From Condylostoma magnum (taxonomy: Eukaryota; Ciliophora; Heterotrichea; Heterotrichida; Condylostomatidae), in the NCBI GenBank assembly GCA_920105805.1, contig CAKKTI010000019.1:53190-117189 (forward strand): DNA of 64,000 nucleotides. Reading direction: 5' to 3'. Under the pieces are notes generated by a model that had not been told where the DNA came from, made no database searches, and worked only from the letters and a program-made list of their open reading frames with translations. Within the stretch, counting starts at the first letter, position 1, and each line of letters begins with the position of its first letter. This document shows positions 1 through 14,846 of this stretch, in pieces. The position numbers and the translations under genes were made by a program.

Positions 1-39
1 AGAATTATTTTATATGAGTAAATATTATTAGGTTAGAAG

Positions 40-270
40 ATGGGGTAAGCATGCAATTTAAATTGTAGAAATGCACAAATTACCACTGAAGATTCTGAGG
101 AGTTCAGTCTTAGTTAGTACTATTAACCATCTAGTAGTATTACAACAGAATAAGAAGAATGAACTGGCTTTTAAAGAGAAATTCTAGATACTTGTATGGT
201 TTATGAGTTAGAACTACCTAATTAATCAAATTCTGAAAGCTCTAGTATTAAAAAAACTGAAGATAAATAG
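40..270 (+). CDS. small protein with N-terminal MG..C acylation-like motif
   Basis: Read with TAA/TAG as Gln and TGA as Trp this gives about 76 residues starting MGQACNLNCRN. Gly2 with Cys5 and Cys9 is the look of an N-myristoylated and palmitoylated membrane-tethered protein, although residue 6 is Asn rather than the preferred Ser/Thr. The rest is acidic and Ser/Gln rich with no domain I recognise. The stop is taken as the TAG at 268-270; reading could continue to the TGA at 322-324. It converges on the EF-hand gene. Function unknown. Confidence 0.4.
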
Positions 271-445
271 GTTAAATATTGTAAAATTTATCGTTATTAT
301 GTTCTAATCATGTTGTTACTTTGACTTAGGAAATTAAAGCATTTAGATTAAAAAAATGTGGTTCTTTTTAAACAACTGATTAACTAGTTTTAATTAAAAA
401 GCTTTTCAATTGATACATATTTAGATATACTCATAATAATTTGAT

Positions 446-2122
446 CTAATTCATAGATTACCTAAACTACTCTAATCCGTAATTGACAAGAGCTGAGAGA
501 TTTGGGGCTCTAAAAGTAGCTTGTACATTTAGATTTAAAGCCTGAACAAATAGATTGAACTCAGAGGAATCGAAACACCTGGCAAAATCTCTTCTTATGG
601 TGTTCACAAAAGGAACTTAACTAGCAACCATATTAGCTTGCATTGATGCCATTTCCAGTATATCTTTAACTCCTGGTGCTCCTAATGATTAGAATCCTCC
701 ATTGATCATCTCCTTTAGTTAGGATGGTAACTGATCAGGTCCAGCAACTTAAAGATTCAAGTCAAAGCCGCTCAATCCTAGTCCAATTCCCACATTAATA
801 AATTCTGATGAATTGCGTTTATCTTCAACCATCAATGATAACATCTCTGATTAAAATCTAGCAAATGCATTAGAAATTTTTACTGTTTTTTTGATACTAA
901 AATCAGTCAAAGCTAGATCTACTAGATTCTCATTGTTGGCTATTTCTTTAGGTCCTTTGCTAAGATTAACTTCTATCTCGGCACTTTAATCATTAGCTAG
1001 GAAAGCTTTAGCAATTTTTAGCTCTCTTTCTTGTAATTAATCAAATTAGGCTTGGGGAATGGTGATTGTGGCAAATGCATATGCATAACCATTTGCAGCT
1101 CTGAACTTCCAGTCGAGTACCATAGCAATCATTGCACCAAGTCTCCTATCTTAGGAAGTTAGTAAGCTTTGCATTTTTTGAATAGCGCCTTATAAGACGT
1201 CCTTAGCATCTTCTTAATCAACTCCTTCATTTAGTTTCAATTTTTCTACTAGAACAACCTGATTTTCTTATAGTTCAATTCCTCCTACGCTTAATGCTTC
1301 TTGTAGTTCGGTGTTATTAGATGTGCTAGCTCTCACTCTAACCCCCAGTCCTTCATCTCCTGGATTTCCCACAGAAATGTTTACACTACCTTCAATGAAT
1401 TCAGAATTACTTTCTAGCTCTCTAAGTAACTCTAAATTAGCATTTTTAGCGATTCCAATAGCCTTTGCATTCAGATAAGATACTTTCTTCATGAGTCCCT
1501 TCTTACCCTATCTCCCTGCTTTCCACCAGGCTTTGAACTCCTCTAAGGAAATCTTTCCATCCTTGTTTTCGTCTAAGTCCGCCATAATCTCCTCTAACTC
1601 AGAGCTATTAAGCTCTACTCCCAATTACCCAGAGACTTGTTGAAGTTCATTGAGATCAATGAAGCCAGAATTATCCCTGTCAAAATCATTGAAGATTTTA
1701 TTGATTGCTTCGTCTAGATCCTTGTCCATTTAGACTAACCTATCAAGGAAATTATCAGCGTCCTCATTGATTAAATTGGTGTTGAATCTTGGGCCGAGCA
1801 ATAAATCATCTGGAGAAGCACCCGTTTAAAATCTGCTGAACTTATGAGTAGTAGTTTAAGAGTACTTTTCCATAAGCTGGATGGTGTTTTAGGCGAAGCT
1901 CTCTCCTTCAGTTTAGTAAAGAATTACTACATCAAAGCTCTTAGGCAGACGCACTGAACTTAGGTCTTGCTCGCCATGGATTTTGAATACAGTGAAGTCT
2001 ATGCCCTGGGCATTGAAGGTATCTATTAGGCCGTTGGTACCTTGATCGGAGCCAAATAGTTCGCTAATTGATTAATTGTATTCAGTGTTAGTGATTATCA
2101 GGATTGATAAGCTGGAAGACAT
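446..2122 (-). CDS. EF-hand protein, 558 aa
   Basis: The predicted protein has two canonical EF-hand loops near residues 150-200: DRDNSGFIDLNE, then after about 24 residues DENKDGKISLEE. Both carry the expected Asp/Asn ligands and a final Glu, so paired calcium binding is likely. The N-terminal 100 residues look like an alpha/beta fold (SILIITNTEYN and VVILYQTEGES strands). The C-terminal 350 residues are helical with no family I can name. No in-frame TGA occurs in 558 codons, while TAA and TAG are frequent as Gln. The end is set at the TAG after SMN; two TAR codons lie just upstream. Start is the ATG at 2122. Confidence 0.8.
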
Positions 2123-2734
2123 TTTATTATAAACGTGGTAGAAATTGAACTAGATAAAATGGAAAATTTTACCCAAACTAATGGAAAATATGTGTAAAAA
2201 AAGTTTTAGTTATAGGCCCAATTGTTTGATATTTTATTTATATAAGATATAATTGTTATTTCTCAGATATATTCAACTAGTAATTCTTTGGAAGCTTGAT
2301 AACACTAAAATAAGCTATTGTATAGCATGATAAACATTAACTTATATAATAAATATCACTATTGGAGCTAAATTTATACTTTGGAAGAGCTAATTGAAAT
2401 TATGCTTTTATCCTATTACAATAAATTTACACGATTTAAAACTAAAGATCTCAAATATATAAGAGTTCTTATTCTTTTATTATCTCAGTTTGAAATGATT
2501 ATTAAAATTTACAACTAAACACACAAAGTTATGATTATGCCATGTTAATTTTTTCACTAAATTGTTTTCTTTATGCCAATTTTTGTTATAAATTAAATAA
2601 ATGGTACTATGATCTTAAACCAAACAACATAAAGTTGTTTATATATATATTTCCCTCGTATGGTCATTTACATATGAAAACTTATCAGTAGATTAAATAA
2701 TAACTGGATATATAGAATATCCTTGAATAGAAAT
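2123..2734. other. divergent intergenic region, no gene seen
   Basis: AT-rich sequence between the EF-hand gene (minus) and a hypothetical gene (plus). I decoded the plus frame that lacks obvious breaks; it uses TGA about 7 times in 220 codons, far above the rate in recognisable genes here, so I treat it as non-coding. It presumably holds both promoters. Confidence 0.5.
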
Positions 2735-3343
2735 ATGAATATACTAGAAAAGGAGTTTATAAATTTTATGAGAAATACACATAAATTATGTTGGAACTTT
2801 TAGATACTTAGATGGAAATACATAAATTTACTTTAGAAGCCTCATTATAAAAAGTATGACTATTTGAATAACTTATTAATAGATACTGTTAGAATCAACA
2901 GATGTAAAGTTTAATTCACAGTAAATATAAGTATGATAAGTAATAAAACAACAAAGTGACTATAAGATTATGTCTGGGATACTTAAAAAGAAATATAATC
3001 CTGTATGAATGGTAGTGCCAATCATACTCTTCAACTAAATAAGCATATCTGTGTATTGTATTATAAAGGAAGTTATTTTGCAGGATTGAAGTGTGGGCGT
3101 ACATTCTTTAAATACAATATACAGGCTTTTTATAGACGTCTAGGTAACAAGGCTCAAAGTCTATATACTTAACCTGTTCAATACTCTGTATAAGTTAGAG
3201 TATATGAAGAAACAGTCGAATAAGAAATTCAAATTGAATAGTAGTTTTTAATAAGGACACAATATAATTTGTTTGCTCACATTAATTCTAAATCTAGTAA
3301 ATAGTTTAATCTTCTTATAATAAAACAAAAACTATAAGATTAA
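2735..3343 (+). CDS. hypothetical protein, about 202 aa
   Basis: From MNILEKEF the frame reads as a plausible soluble basic protein with a Cys/Gly segment (GSYFAGLKCGRTFF) near the middle and an acidic Glu/Gln stretch (EETVEQEIQIEQ) near the end, with only one in-frame TGA. I recognise no family. The stop is chosen as the TAA at 3341-3343, which directly abuts the stop of the convergent receptor gene. A tandem TAG-TAG at 3239-3244 is an alternative end. A later ATG (MNGSANHT) could be the real start. Confidence 0.45.
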
Positions 3344-6300
3344 CTAAACTACAAGTTTGCTTTCTTCCGAATTATTTTCTTGTCGTATTGTAATAATTTG
3401 TTACTTTTGATACACTTAATGATAGTAGCTTACTTATTCGTTAATTATTTCTTCTCTTTCCTTATAAAATACATCCAACCCATGTATACCTACTGCATAT
3501 CTTAGCAATGATTAAATTTATACTTTTTTAGGAGATATCAATATACTATTTGTTCTTTTCAAAATGTAAAAAATAATAGCAGGACAACTAATCGTACCTA
3601 TTATTCCAACTACTATCAATGCAATAAAGTTGTATTGATCACTAATATCTGATGTAAAATGGATTACTAAAATGACAAGCACAGCAATTAAAGTTGAAAA
3701 TGCTTGAACCATTCTGATTCTTTTATCGTTAAAAGTAATCATATAAAGACATATCAAAGACTAGATAGAGAGTAATATCACGCAAACTATCAGTTACATT
3801 TGAGAGTTAATGATGAAAAGACTAGTTGAAACTATAAAAGTGAGCTTGAAAATGGTCTTTTCTAATAAGAATTTCTATTATGCATAGAGATTCCTTATAT
3901 AGAATTAGAAATTATTATGGCTAAAGATTGCATTATAAGCAACTATAATGTACGCCAAATAGGTAACTATTGCCAATAAAAAATAGATTGTATGCTCTTC
4001 CCACCAACATGGGATGTCACATTCATACTCTAGGTTTAATTTGTCACTGGACTCTCCTTCAAAGCAATAAAATGGTGTTATAAGCATTCTAATTGCAGGA
4101 AAGAAGAGGATATTACATCCCAACGGAATAAGAGTCTCTCCACATCTAGCTAGATAGTAAAATTGCATTTTCTCCTTTCTAAAAAAGAGATAGCAAAGAT
4201 AGTAATAAACTATTCAACTAACAATAAGGCAAATTGTTATAATATAGCAAACTTGATAGCTTAGTCCAGTAAATTTGATATCTACGTCATATGAAAGCGC
4301 AGCAAGTGTTAAAAGGGCTTTCAAGGGATGATAAAGATGTGTGTATTTGACACTTGCTTATATGTATTGAATTGTTTCTATTAACATTCCTAGCACTATC
4401 ATCAAATCTTGCCATGTATATAATTTTTAGCTTTGGATATCATCTACTTCTTATTTTTCAATCTTAAAATACTTAACAATTACAATGATTATTGATATCA
4501 CCATTAATGAAAATATTAAGATAAGTGATACAATCTATCCCTAACTGATCTTATCTTCATTCCTGTAATGACAATCATGGGAGGTGTCAACTATATCTGT
4601 AGGAATTTCAGTGCTTCCAGTTATTCACACATGCTCATAATTTTCATTTTTGTATTCGATGAATTTAAAATCCATCGTAGAAAATCTATAAAATCATCTT
4701 ATAAGCACTTAATCATCTTCATACATGATACTTTAGTAATCCATGTAGGGTTAATAAAGAGAATTTAGATTCTACTATAACCTAAGTTTTCCATTGCATC
4801 CGGGTACTGAAATCGCACTCATGATATCTCTAATTATATAAGGATTTTCATAATCTAGACCTCTCAGCAATGCGTAGTCAATACTATGTACTAGAATGAT
4901 AACTGAGTTAGCCATAAAGCATTGATAATCGATCGCAGTTCCATGTTTCTCTACTATCTTTTCCTTTATTCAGGGACCTTCTTCTATCTAGAAATTTAAC
5001 TGAGTGTTAGATATAGCTCCTTGATAAAATTCTTTTAAGTACTCGAATCCTTATGGCACAAAATAGCTTTCATCAAAGATAACGAAACTTGAATAAATAT
5101 ATCTATTTTTATAGCCTCTATTATACAAAACACTTGGTAGAAAGTATATTGTATAGGAAGAGGCAACGGAAAACAAGATTCTAGAGTCTTTATCTATAAT
5201 TTAATCAATTTTATCAGAGTATTTTTCTTCTAGCTCTTCAGGAGATGTTAAAACTATCTTAGAGAAGTTATAGTCTTCGTTCTATATTTCAATTTCATAT
5301 TACTTGGAATACTTCTAACAGAGAGAATACTCATAGCTTAATATAAAATCGTTATCTAATAATACATGTTTTCAATTTAGCTTCTTAAACATTTAAAAAG
5401 GAAACTTTAAATATTCTCGAAAGTCTGGAAGTAGGCCTGCATAAAGTGGATACTTATCTCTTTCACTTAATTAGTCATATCCATCCAACCCACAGACTAA
5501 CAGTACTTCAATATCTAAATCTCTCATAGCTTAAATAAGAGTAGGTAAGCTATTTACCCACCAGTTATAAACCCAGGCTATGCCAAAATCTGAGGTAAAG
5601 TTTTTGAGGCAATTAAGTTAAGTTTCGTAATTAGAGCTAGCTATTCCACATCCTTCTATATACTAGATTTTTAGATCAAAGAATTGCAGAATGTCATCTG
5701 ATTCTTTGTAATGATCTATCAAGATATCATAAACTTATCCTATCTGCTCAGCAAAAATATCTTTAGATCCATTGGGCTCGTATGGATCTTTATTTCCTGT
5801 TATTTTTATCTCATATGGTTTATTGTTTGGTAATTCGTAAGTTTCTCCTATAAAAACTGGATCTTCAAATAGCTATAACTCTTCATTCTTGAACTCTCCT
5901 ATAATCTTTCATTCTGTAGTTAGGTTCCAAATGTTAAATGTTGCTAAAGACGTCTCTTGGTCTATAAAATTTACTAGCTCAGCTTTAATACAGTCAATAA
6001 ATAATTCACTGCATATTTCCTCTGTGATTATTTCGCTGATTAGTTAATTAATTATTCTAAAATAATCAAATCTAGCTGTCTTTCTATCATTTCAGGGTAG
6101 ACTGAGTTTCTATTGAATACAAATTGATCCTACTTAGTCTATACCAGAACAAGACTCATTGATTGCCAAGAAGAACTAACCCTTTCTATCTAATTTGTAT
6201 CGCTTCAGTGCTTGATTGAGCCGAGAACAATACTAGCTATTTGCCAAGCATAGTACTTTTTTGTAAATCTAAGGCTTAATGTAAGTCGTGATAAAAGAGC

Positions 6301-6778
6301 TCATTTGATCAATTCCAGCTTGAGGGTGTAAGTGGATATCCAATATATCGTAATTATCACCTTAAAACTAGCTTCGAAGGTCTTGGTAAATTTATAAATT
6401 TTCAGATTTTCCATCAGTAAAAATGGCAATTTTCCCATTGACCTAAAATTTTTCTAAAAGTTTCTACAGAATGGGAAAAGCATAAGTGTTTTTCGGTTTC
6501 ATTCTTACAGGGTCGTAAAAATTGATATAGGTGGGAACAAGCTCAATTATAATCTTTTCAGTTACATCTATATTACGGAAAGCGTTATAAGACTCTAGGT
6601 GGTTATCTATTGCAATGTAAACAACTTGGAAATCATTAGTAGGGTTTTCAAGTCATTCACTGTAGGATACAGCATGAGTTTATTGACGAAAGAGAGTTGA
6701 GAGGGTATCATTGTTGTTTATGAGAACTAATGATTTCAAACCAAGAGCAGGGAGAAGGTAGAGTAGCAGAGCTAGCAT
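3344..6778 (-). CDS. multi-span receptor with periplasmic-binding-like ectodomain, 1144 aa
   Basis: The N-terminus MLALLLYLLPALGLKS is a signal peptide. About 750 residues of predicted extracellular sequence follow, with alternating alpha/beta segments (KIAIFTDGKSENL, KKVLCLANSQYC, EVLLVCGLDGYD) resembling a type I periplasmic-binding or ANF-receptor fold. Then come seven to eight hydrophobic spans, beginning IVSLILIFSLMVISII, with a Cys-containing loop (ECDIPCWWEE). A charged cytosolic tail ends EENNSEESKLVV-like. The order resembles class C GPCRs, but I cannot show homology. TAA at 3518-3520 is read through as Gln because the tail beyond it still looks coding. The stop is taken as TAG 3344-3346; TAG 3332-3334 is an alternative. 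Confidence 0.7.
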
Positions 6779-6826
6779 TTTTATTTAAATAAGAAAAATA
6801 TCAAAATGAAAAGTAACTGCCAACTA

Positions 6827-7207
6827 TTATGTTCGTACTATAAATTTAAATCTGTGCATTCTTGTGTAATTGTCTATATTTCTTTATAACCCTTGTTCTT
6901 TTTGTACTAAAGGGATTATTAGGACATATTCATTTGAGGGCAGATAAAAGCATTACAACGCTTTATACACTCTAGTGAATTCGTATTCTAAAATATTTAC
7001 ATTATTGCTTTATGATATTGCTAAACAAAATATCATGCTTTCTATCTCGTATTACTTAATATTGGAATATGCTTCCTTTCAGTTCTTTTCCATGCTCTGC
7101 TGTTTATTATGAATAAAGCACTAGCTATTTAATATACTCATTCTGGAATAAGAGTATTTATTCTATTACTTATTTATAACTAGATCTAGCTTGAAATAAT
7201 TAATCAT
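6827..7207 (-). CDS. possible hypothetical protein, 126 aa
   Basis: The frame from MINYFKLDL reads through NSQCFIHNKQQ and EYEFTRVYKALQCF to VRT, then a tandem TAA-TAG at 6824-6829. The in-frame TGA is used once. The tandem stop and the normal residue mix suggest a gene, but no family is recognised and all frames are open in this code. Starts at 7141 (MSILNSQ) or upstream are possible. It lies 48 nt upstream of the receptor start on the same strand. Confidence 0.35.
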
Positions 7208-7528
7208 TATAACTAAGTAAGCATTATTATGTATGAAGTGGAGGCATGATTAATAAGATTTTCTGGTAAAGAACCAACACTATTTACTATATCGTACTGC
7301 AAGTTGATATATAATCGGTGCAAATAATATGTCCTATATTGCTAAGATTACTGAATTATTAAAATAATTCGATTTAATGTTTATAAGGATCAATTACTTA
7401 CTTCACTATTATAAATTTAGGGGAAACAAATCGCTTTACTGCAAAATTTTAACCTATTTGCGCATTTAGCACTTATGTCATCTACCAAGAACTACCCGAA
7501 ACAATCAGCTTTCCAGATTTCGCTAAAT

Positions 7529-7873
7529 TCATTTTCTATTTACTCCTTTCAATGCATTAATTTTATATTCATAATGAGGTGACTTATATGCCTGAGCATT
7601 TAGCTGTTGGTTTAACTTCTAAAAAAAACTGATTTATTTATTTTCTATTTGCAATTAATCTTAATAACACATTTCTTATTATTTAAATTCCTTAATACAA
7701 TAAGAGTTAAGTCTGGCATCACTACAATTATATTCATCCAGTTAAATTTAATATCTATAACCCTTTTAATCCTTCTTCTCATAATCTACAGTTAGATTTT
7801 CCCAATACTCCTAAAAAATAATCAACAAAATTAATCTATAATGCAGAAATTCCCGTAACCTGAAATGTTGCAT
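7529..7873 (-). CDS. hypothetical protein, 114 aa
   Basis: Starts MQHFRLREFL with a short hydrophobic helix (LILLIIF), then a charged region with NCSDARLNSYC and KEFKQQEMCYQDQ. No in-frame TGA occurs until the TGA at 7529-7531, where coding character fades, so that is taken as the stop; a TAG follows two codons later. It is divergent from the RasGAP-like gene, 113 nt between starts. No family recognised. Confidence 0.4.
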
Positions 7874-7986
7874 ATCAACTACTAAAAAAATAACCACAAA
7901 TCTTTATAATATCACAACAAATTTCCCACCTAAAGCCATAAGATAATTTTAGATTATAACTATATAAGTTTATCTATTTTAAAAAT

Positions 7987-10172
7987 ATGTACACCAATCG
8001 ACTGCATGCGGATTACGAGATCTGGATAAATTACATCATAACAAAATCAGAAAGGCATCTAATAGATCTATCAGCAGTAAATCGCGTTCTATCTTAAATT
8101 AAGCAAAATTCAGACTACTTTGATGACTTTACATCGATCTTAAACCAGAGAATTGAATATTTTAACCAATAGAACTAAACTCAGGCAATATACATACTTC
8201 ATTTTCTGAATATCATAGTGATAAACCTTCGACTTTCAGCAAAGGTATCAGATGAATTAGATATTTTATTCCTATCTAAAATTTTAACCTCAAATTTATA
8301 ACCACTAACTGATTTACTACAATTCGGATGAAATGAGTTTAGGTTCGTTCTTGGAATGACGCTATATGAATGAAAATTAAACTACAAAATAGAAAGCTTC
8401 CTTTCTTAGAATCACAAAATATTAATACAAGAAACAGAAAGAGATTTGACTAATTATTAAAATATACATTCCTCAATCTTTTAAAACTCAGAGAAATTAG
8501 ACTCGTCTTATTAATCAAATCTGAGTGATAATGCTGTTTTGTCTATACTAAGAATTCTAATATAATCAAATAATAATTTGGAAAGTAAACGTCAGCCTTT
8601 TGATTAGAAAACTTGTATATTTGATCGTTAGGAGGGCTATACTATAATGAGAGATATTATCAAATAGTATGTGGAAATAACATACAAAACATGCCCTGAT
8701 AAAATTTTACGAAATAGGGATAATCATTTAATTAAATTTATAGTATGTTGAATACAGATGTACAGTGCTTCTTTCATTGAAGCTGGAATATCTCCAATCA
8801 TTAAAATTCTAATAGAACGTTTGCAGGGAAGTAGTGATAATGAACTTATACGGAGTGAATTCTTCAAGTCATGTATTAGTGAGCTAATAACTACAATTTA
8901 GTATAATATTGAAAATCTACATAAAACTAGCTCTTAACTATCCTGGATAATTTGTACTGTTATAGAGAATATAAAGAAATGCAAGAGAAGTGATAATGAG
9001 TGGTGAGCAGAGTTTACATAGATGATGATCTATAACTTAATATCACCAGCAGTATCCAATCCTATTAGATCAGGTTTATTATAGCAAGCTGATATAGATA
9101 CTGTTCAATTTCTGAATAAAATTGCTAAGCTTTTTGAGCATATTTTCTCAGGTCAACTATGCACTAGAGGAGTATTATCAGAATTAGATTGGTTAAAGGA
9201 TTAAATTCCTATTTGAAATTAAGCTATTAAAGAATCTGTCAGACGATAAATTATAACGAGAAAAAGTGTACCGCATGATCTTGTTATACCTAAAACTTTG
9301 CTTATATGAGACCTACAGCAGGTGTAGTAAAATTTTGTATATGAATGAACATAATTGCCTGTAAAATAATAATTAATAAGAAATTTTAACAGTTAGAGTT
9401 ATGGAGATATATAAACAGAAGATGTATCGTAAGAATACTGGTCACCTTAAATTACTAAATAATAAACATCATCAGAGATCAAATAAGACGAAAGTAAATA
9501 TTTTAGTATTTAAGACAGTTACAAAAATTACTAAAACTTTGATTAACTTAGCAATAAGGTTTAGTAAGAAAGAATGCAAAAATCATATACTTTTAATAAG
9601 TTTGACGATTAAATAGAAGAATCAACTCCTTAATTTTAACCCAGTAAATCGAAAGATTGTAATATATAAACCGAATCATAAATATAAGTAAATGCTGAGA
9701 CTTAAACAAATAATCAAATGAAAGAACTATAAAACCAACTAAAATAACTGAAATAAGAAAATGCTAGCTATAGGAAGTACTAATAAAATGAAGAAAAACG
9801 CAATCAATAGGTCCATAATTATTGAATATCCCAATACTAAGATCTTTAGCAACAAAACACTAAGCTTTAATCTAATATTAAACAATTACAGAGTTAAATT
9901 AAAGATTTACAAAAACCTAAATTGAAGAAGTATAAATCTCTAAATCATTTAACCTTAAGAAATAGAATCAAAGAAAGATTTAATATTTCAGATATAGAGA
10001 TTGATAATAAATGTGACCCTCATTTTTATCTTTATTTAAGTCCTAAATTATCTACCTCATCTACTAGCTCATAACCCAGAATGAGCTTTGGTGAAAGTTT
10101 ATCCCAAGACTTACAGAAGGTTTACGAGAAGCATTTGTTCGAGGATTCTTATTAGTTTCTAAAAATTACTAA

Positions 10173-10176
<4 letters not shown>
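7987..10176 (+). CDS. RasGAP-domain-like protein with C-terminal coiled coil
   Basis: About 729 residues. Residues 200-390 resemble the GTPase-activating domain of Ras/IQGAP regulators: SASFIEAGISPIIKILIERL, then YNLISPAVSNPIRSGLL, matching the conserved block around the (F/Y)xxPAI-P signature, followed by TVQFLNKIAKLFEHIF. The arginine finger could not be placed with confidence. Residues 490-620 are Gln-rich coiled coil (KELQNQLKQLKQEN). A predicted role is switching off a small GTPase. It ends at TAA 10174-10176, overlapping the stop of the convergent RecQ gene, or earlier at TAG 10153-10155. TGA is read as Trp several times (EIWINY is TGG; FGWNEF is TGA). Confidence 0.65.
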
Positions 10177-12803
<2,627 letters not shown>

Positions 12804-12864
12804 GTTATCTTTTCACCTTTTTATATTTTTGGCTAAGTTGTTATCCATTTTACTTTAGGTATTA

Positions 12865-13341
12865 TCAAATAGTTAATAATTATTTTTAAATCTCCTCACT
12901 GATCAAAGTCTCAAGAAATCTCATAAGATTGTTCTCTATTTTCTCATTTTACTCTTCCTCAGTATCACTTGCTATACTAGTAAACGCGTTTAATCTCTTA
13001 TTTCTGGCTGGGCGCATCTCAGTCATTGTTAATAAAGCTTGATTGCATAATACAGAGTTTTTTTGTTTTTACTCAGAGTGTTAAAAAGCACACCTTAGGC
13101 CAAAATTACAATAGCCTTTCTCATAAAATTACTGACATCTTTTGCTTTTGTATTTAAATTCATCAATTGATTTTAAATTCAACTCATCACGTCCGTGAGC
13201 AAAATTACATTTAGGACCAAATTAACAGCATTAGTTTATCATTCAATTGCGACATAGCTTAGTTTTATATTTAACAACTTCCTTTTAACCTTAATGTCCT
13301 AAATTTTGCATTCGTGTTTAATTTGATACGTCTAACATCAT
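12865..13341 (-). CDS. tandem CCCH zinc-finger protein, TTP-like
   Basis: About 158 residues with two CCCH fingers: C-x7/8-C-x5-C-x3-H in YKTKLCRNWMINQCCQFGPKCNFAH, preceded by the KYKT lead-in typical of tristetraprolin-type RNA-binding fingers, and a second copy KSKRCQQFYEKGYCNFGLRCAFQH. The lead-ins and about 18-residue spacing fit the ZFP36 family, which binds AU-rich mRNA. The C-terminal third is acidic and helical. The start is the first of two consecutive ATGs. The stop is set at the TGA of a tandem TGA-TAA (12862-12867). It is 61 nt upstream of the RecQ start on the same strand. Confidence 0.8.
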
Positions 13342-13867
13342 TTTTATTATGAAATTATATCGGTGACATTTTTTAGGCGTTTATATAAGAACAAGGCGGG
13401 GTTAATTTATTATAGTGCTAGTAAGTTATAGGGTTGATTTAGAGCTTATTTATAAGTGGATTATCTTAAACTGTAGCTAATTATTCTTGTCTATAGTAAT
13501 TTTGGTTAATTGCTTATTATTGATTTAGTAGGAATTATATTTTAGTATTCTTGTAATATTAGGGTATCATAGTAACTTTTGAAAGATTTTAATCTTTTTA
13601 TCATTTTTTATTAGAAATCAATATACTTTTTATACATTATGTTTGAATTTCTCATACGCTATTAATTATCTTAGCTACTTTTAACGCAATTATTAGGATT
13701 TAAAGCCAACAGGGTAATTATACCAATAATTATTTTCTCTTTGAATTTTTTTATTGACTATTTCTAATTAAAAGGACTGTGTATCTTACTAACTTATCAA
13801 TTTAAACTTCTTCTCTTTGCTATAAATTCATACAATTATCCAGATTATACCATTAATAATAAATAAT
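13342..13867. other. divergent intergenic region
   Basis: 526 nt between the CCCH-finger gene (minus) and the YY1-like gene (plus). AT-rich with no frame I would call coding; it likely holds two divergent promoters. I see no repeat or RNA gene. Confidence 0.5.
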
Positions 13868-14512
<645 letters not shown>

Positions 14513-14635
14513 TTAAATAAAATTTATGCTTAAAGCTGTCTACTTATTATGTTTGTATGCACTGTTTAAAGTAGATTTGATACCAGTTTAATAATCTTAT
14601 TAGTATAAGTATGGTTTATTGTAATATTGATAAGT

Positions 14636-14719
14636 CCGGACATAGCTCAGCTGGAAGAGCATGAGACTGTAGAGTTAGCGGATATCTCAGGGTCCCCGGT
14701 TCGAGCCCGGGTGTCCGGA
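14636..14719 (+). tRNA. tRNA-Tyr(GTA) with 11-nt intron
   Basis: Cloverleaf: acceptor CCGGACA pairs with TGTCCGG; TA at positions 8-9; D arm GCTC...GAGC; anticodon stem TGAGA/TCTCA; loop CTGTAGA with anticodon GTA; T arm CCCGG-TTCGAGC-CCGGG; discriminator A at 14719. An 11-nt intron (AGTTAGCGGAT) sits one base 3' of the anticodon, the canonical site. Without it the tRNA is 73 nt. Box A and box B sequences are intact. It is not a suppressor tRNA. Confidence 0.92.
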
Positions 14720-14721
14720 CA

Positions 14722-14726
14722 TTTTT
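14722..14726 (+). terminator. Pol III terminator
   Basis: A run of five T starts three bases after the tRNA 3' end, the usual RNA polymerase III termination signal; a second T-run follows at about 14733-14736. Confidence 0.7.
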
Positions 14727-14846
14727 ATTCTCTTTTCTACTTCATAAAACTTATTATTAAAGTTTAAGCAGCCTGAAAACTATATAAAAGCAATAGTAGT
14801 TATTTACTATAATTCCTTAAACCTTCTAAATTACTAAAACTTTAAA

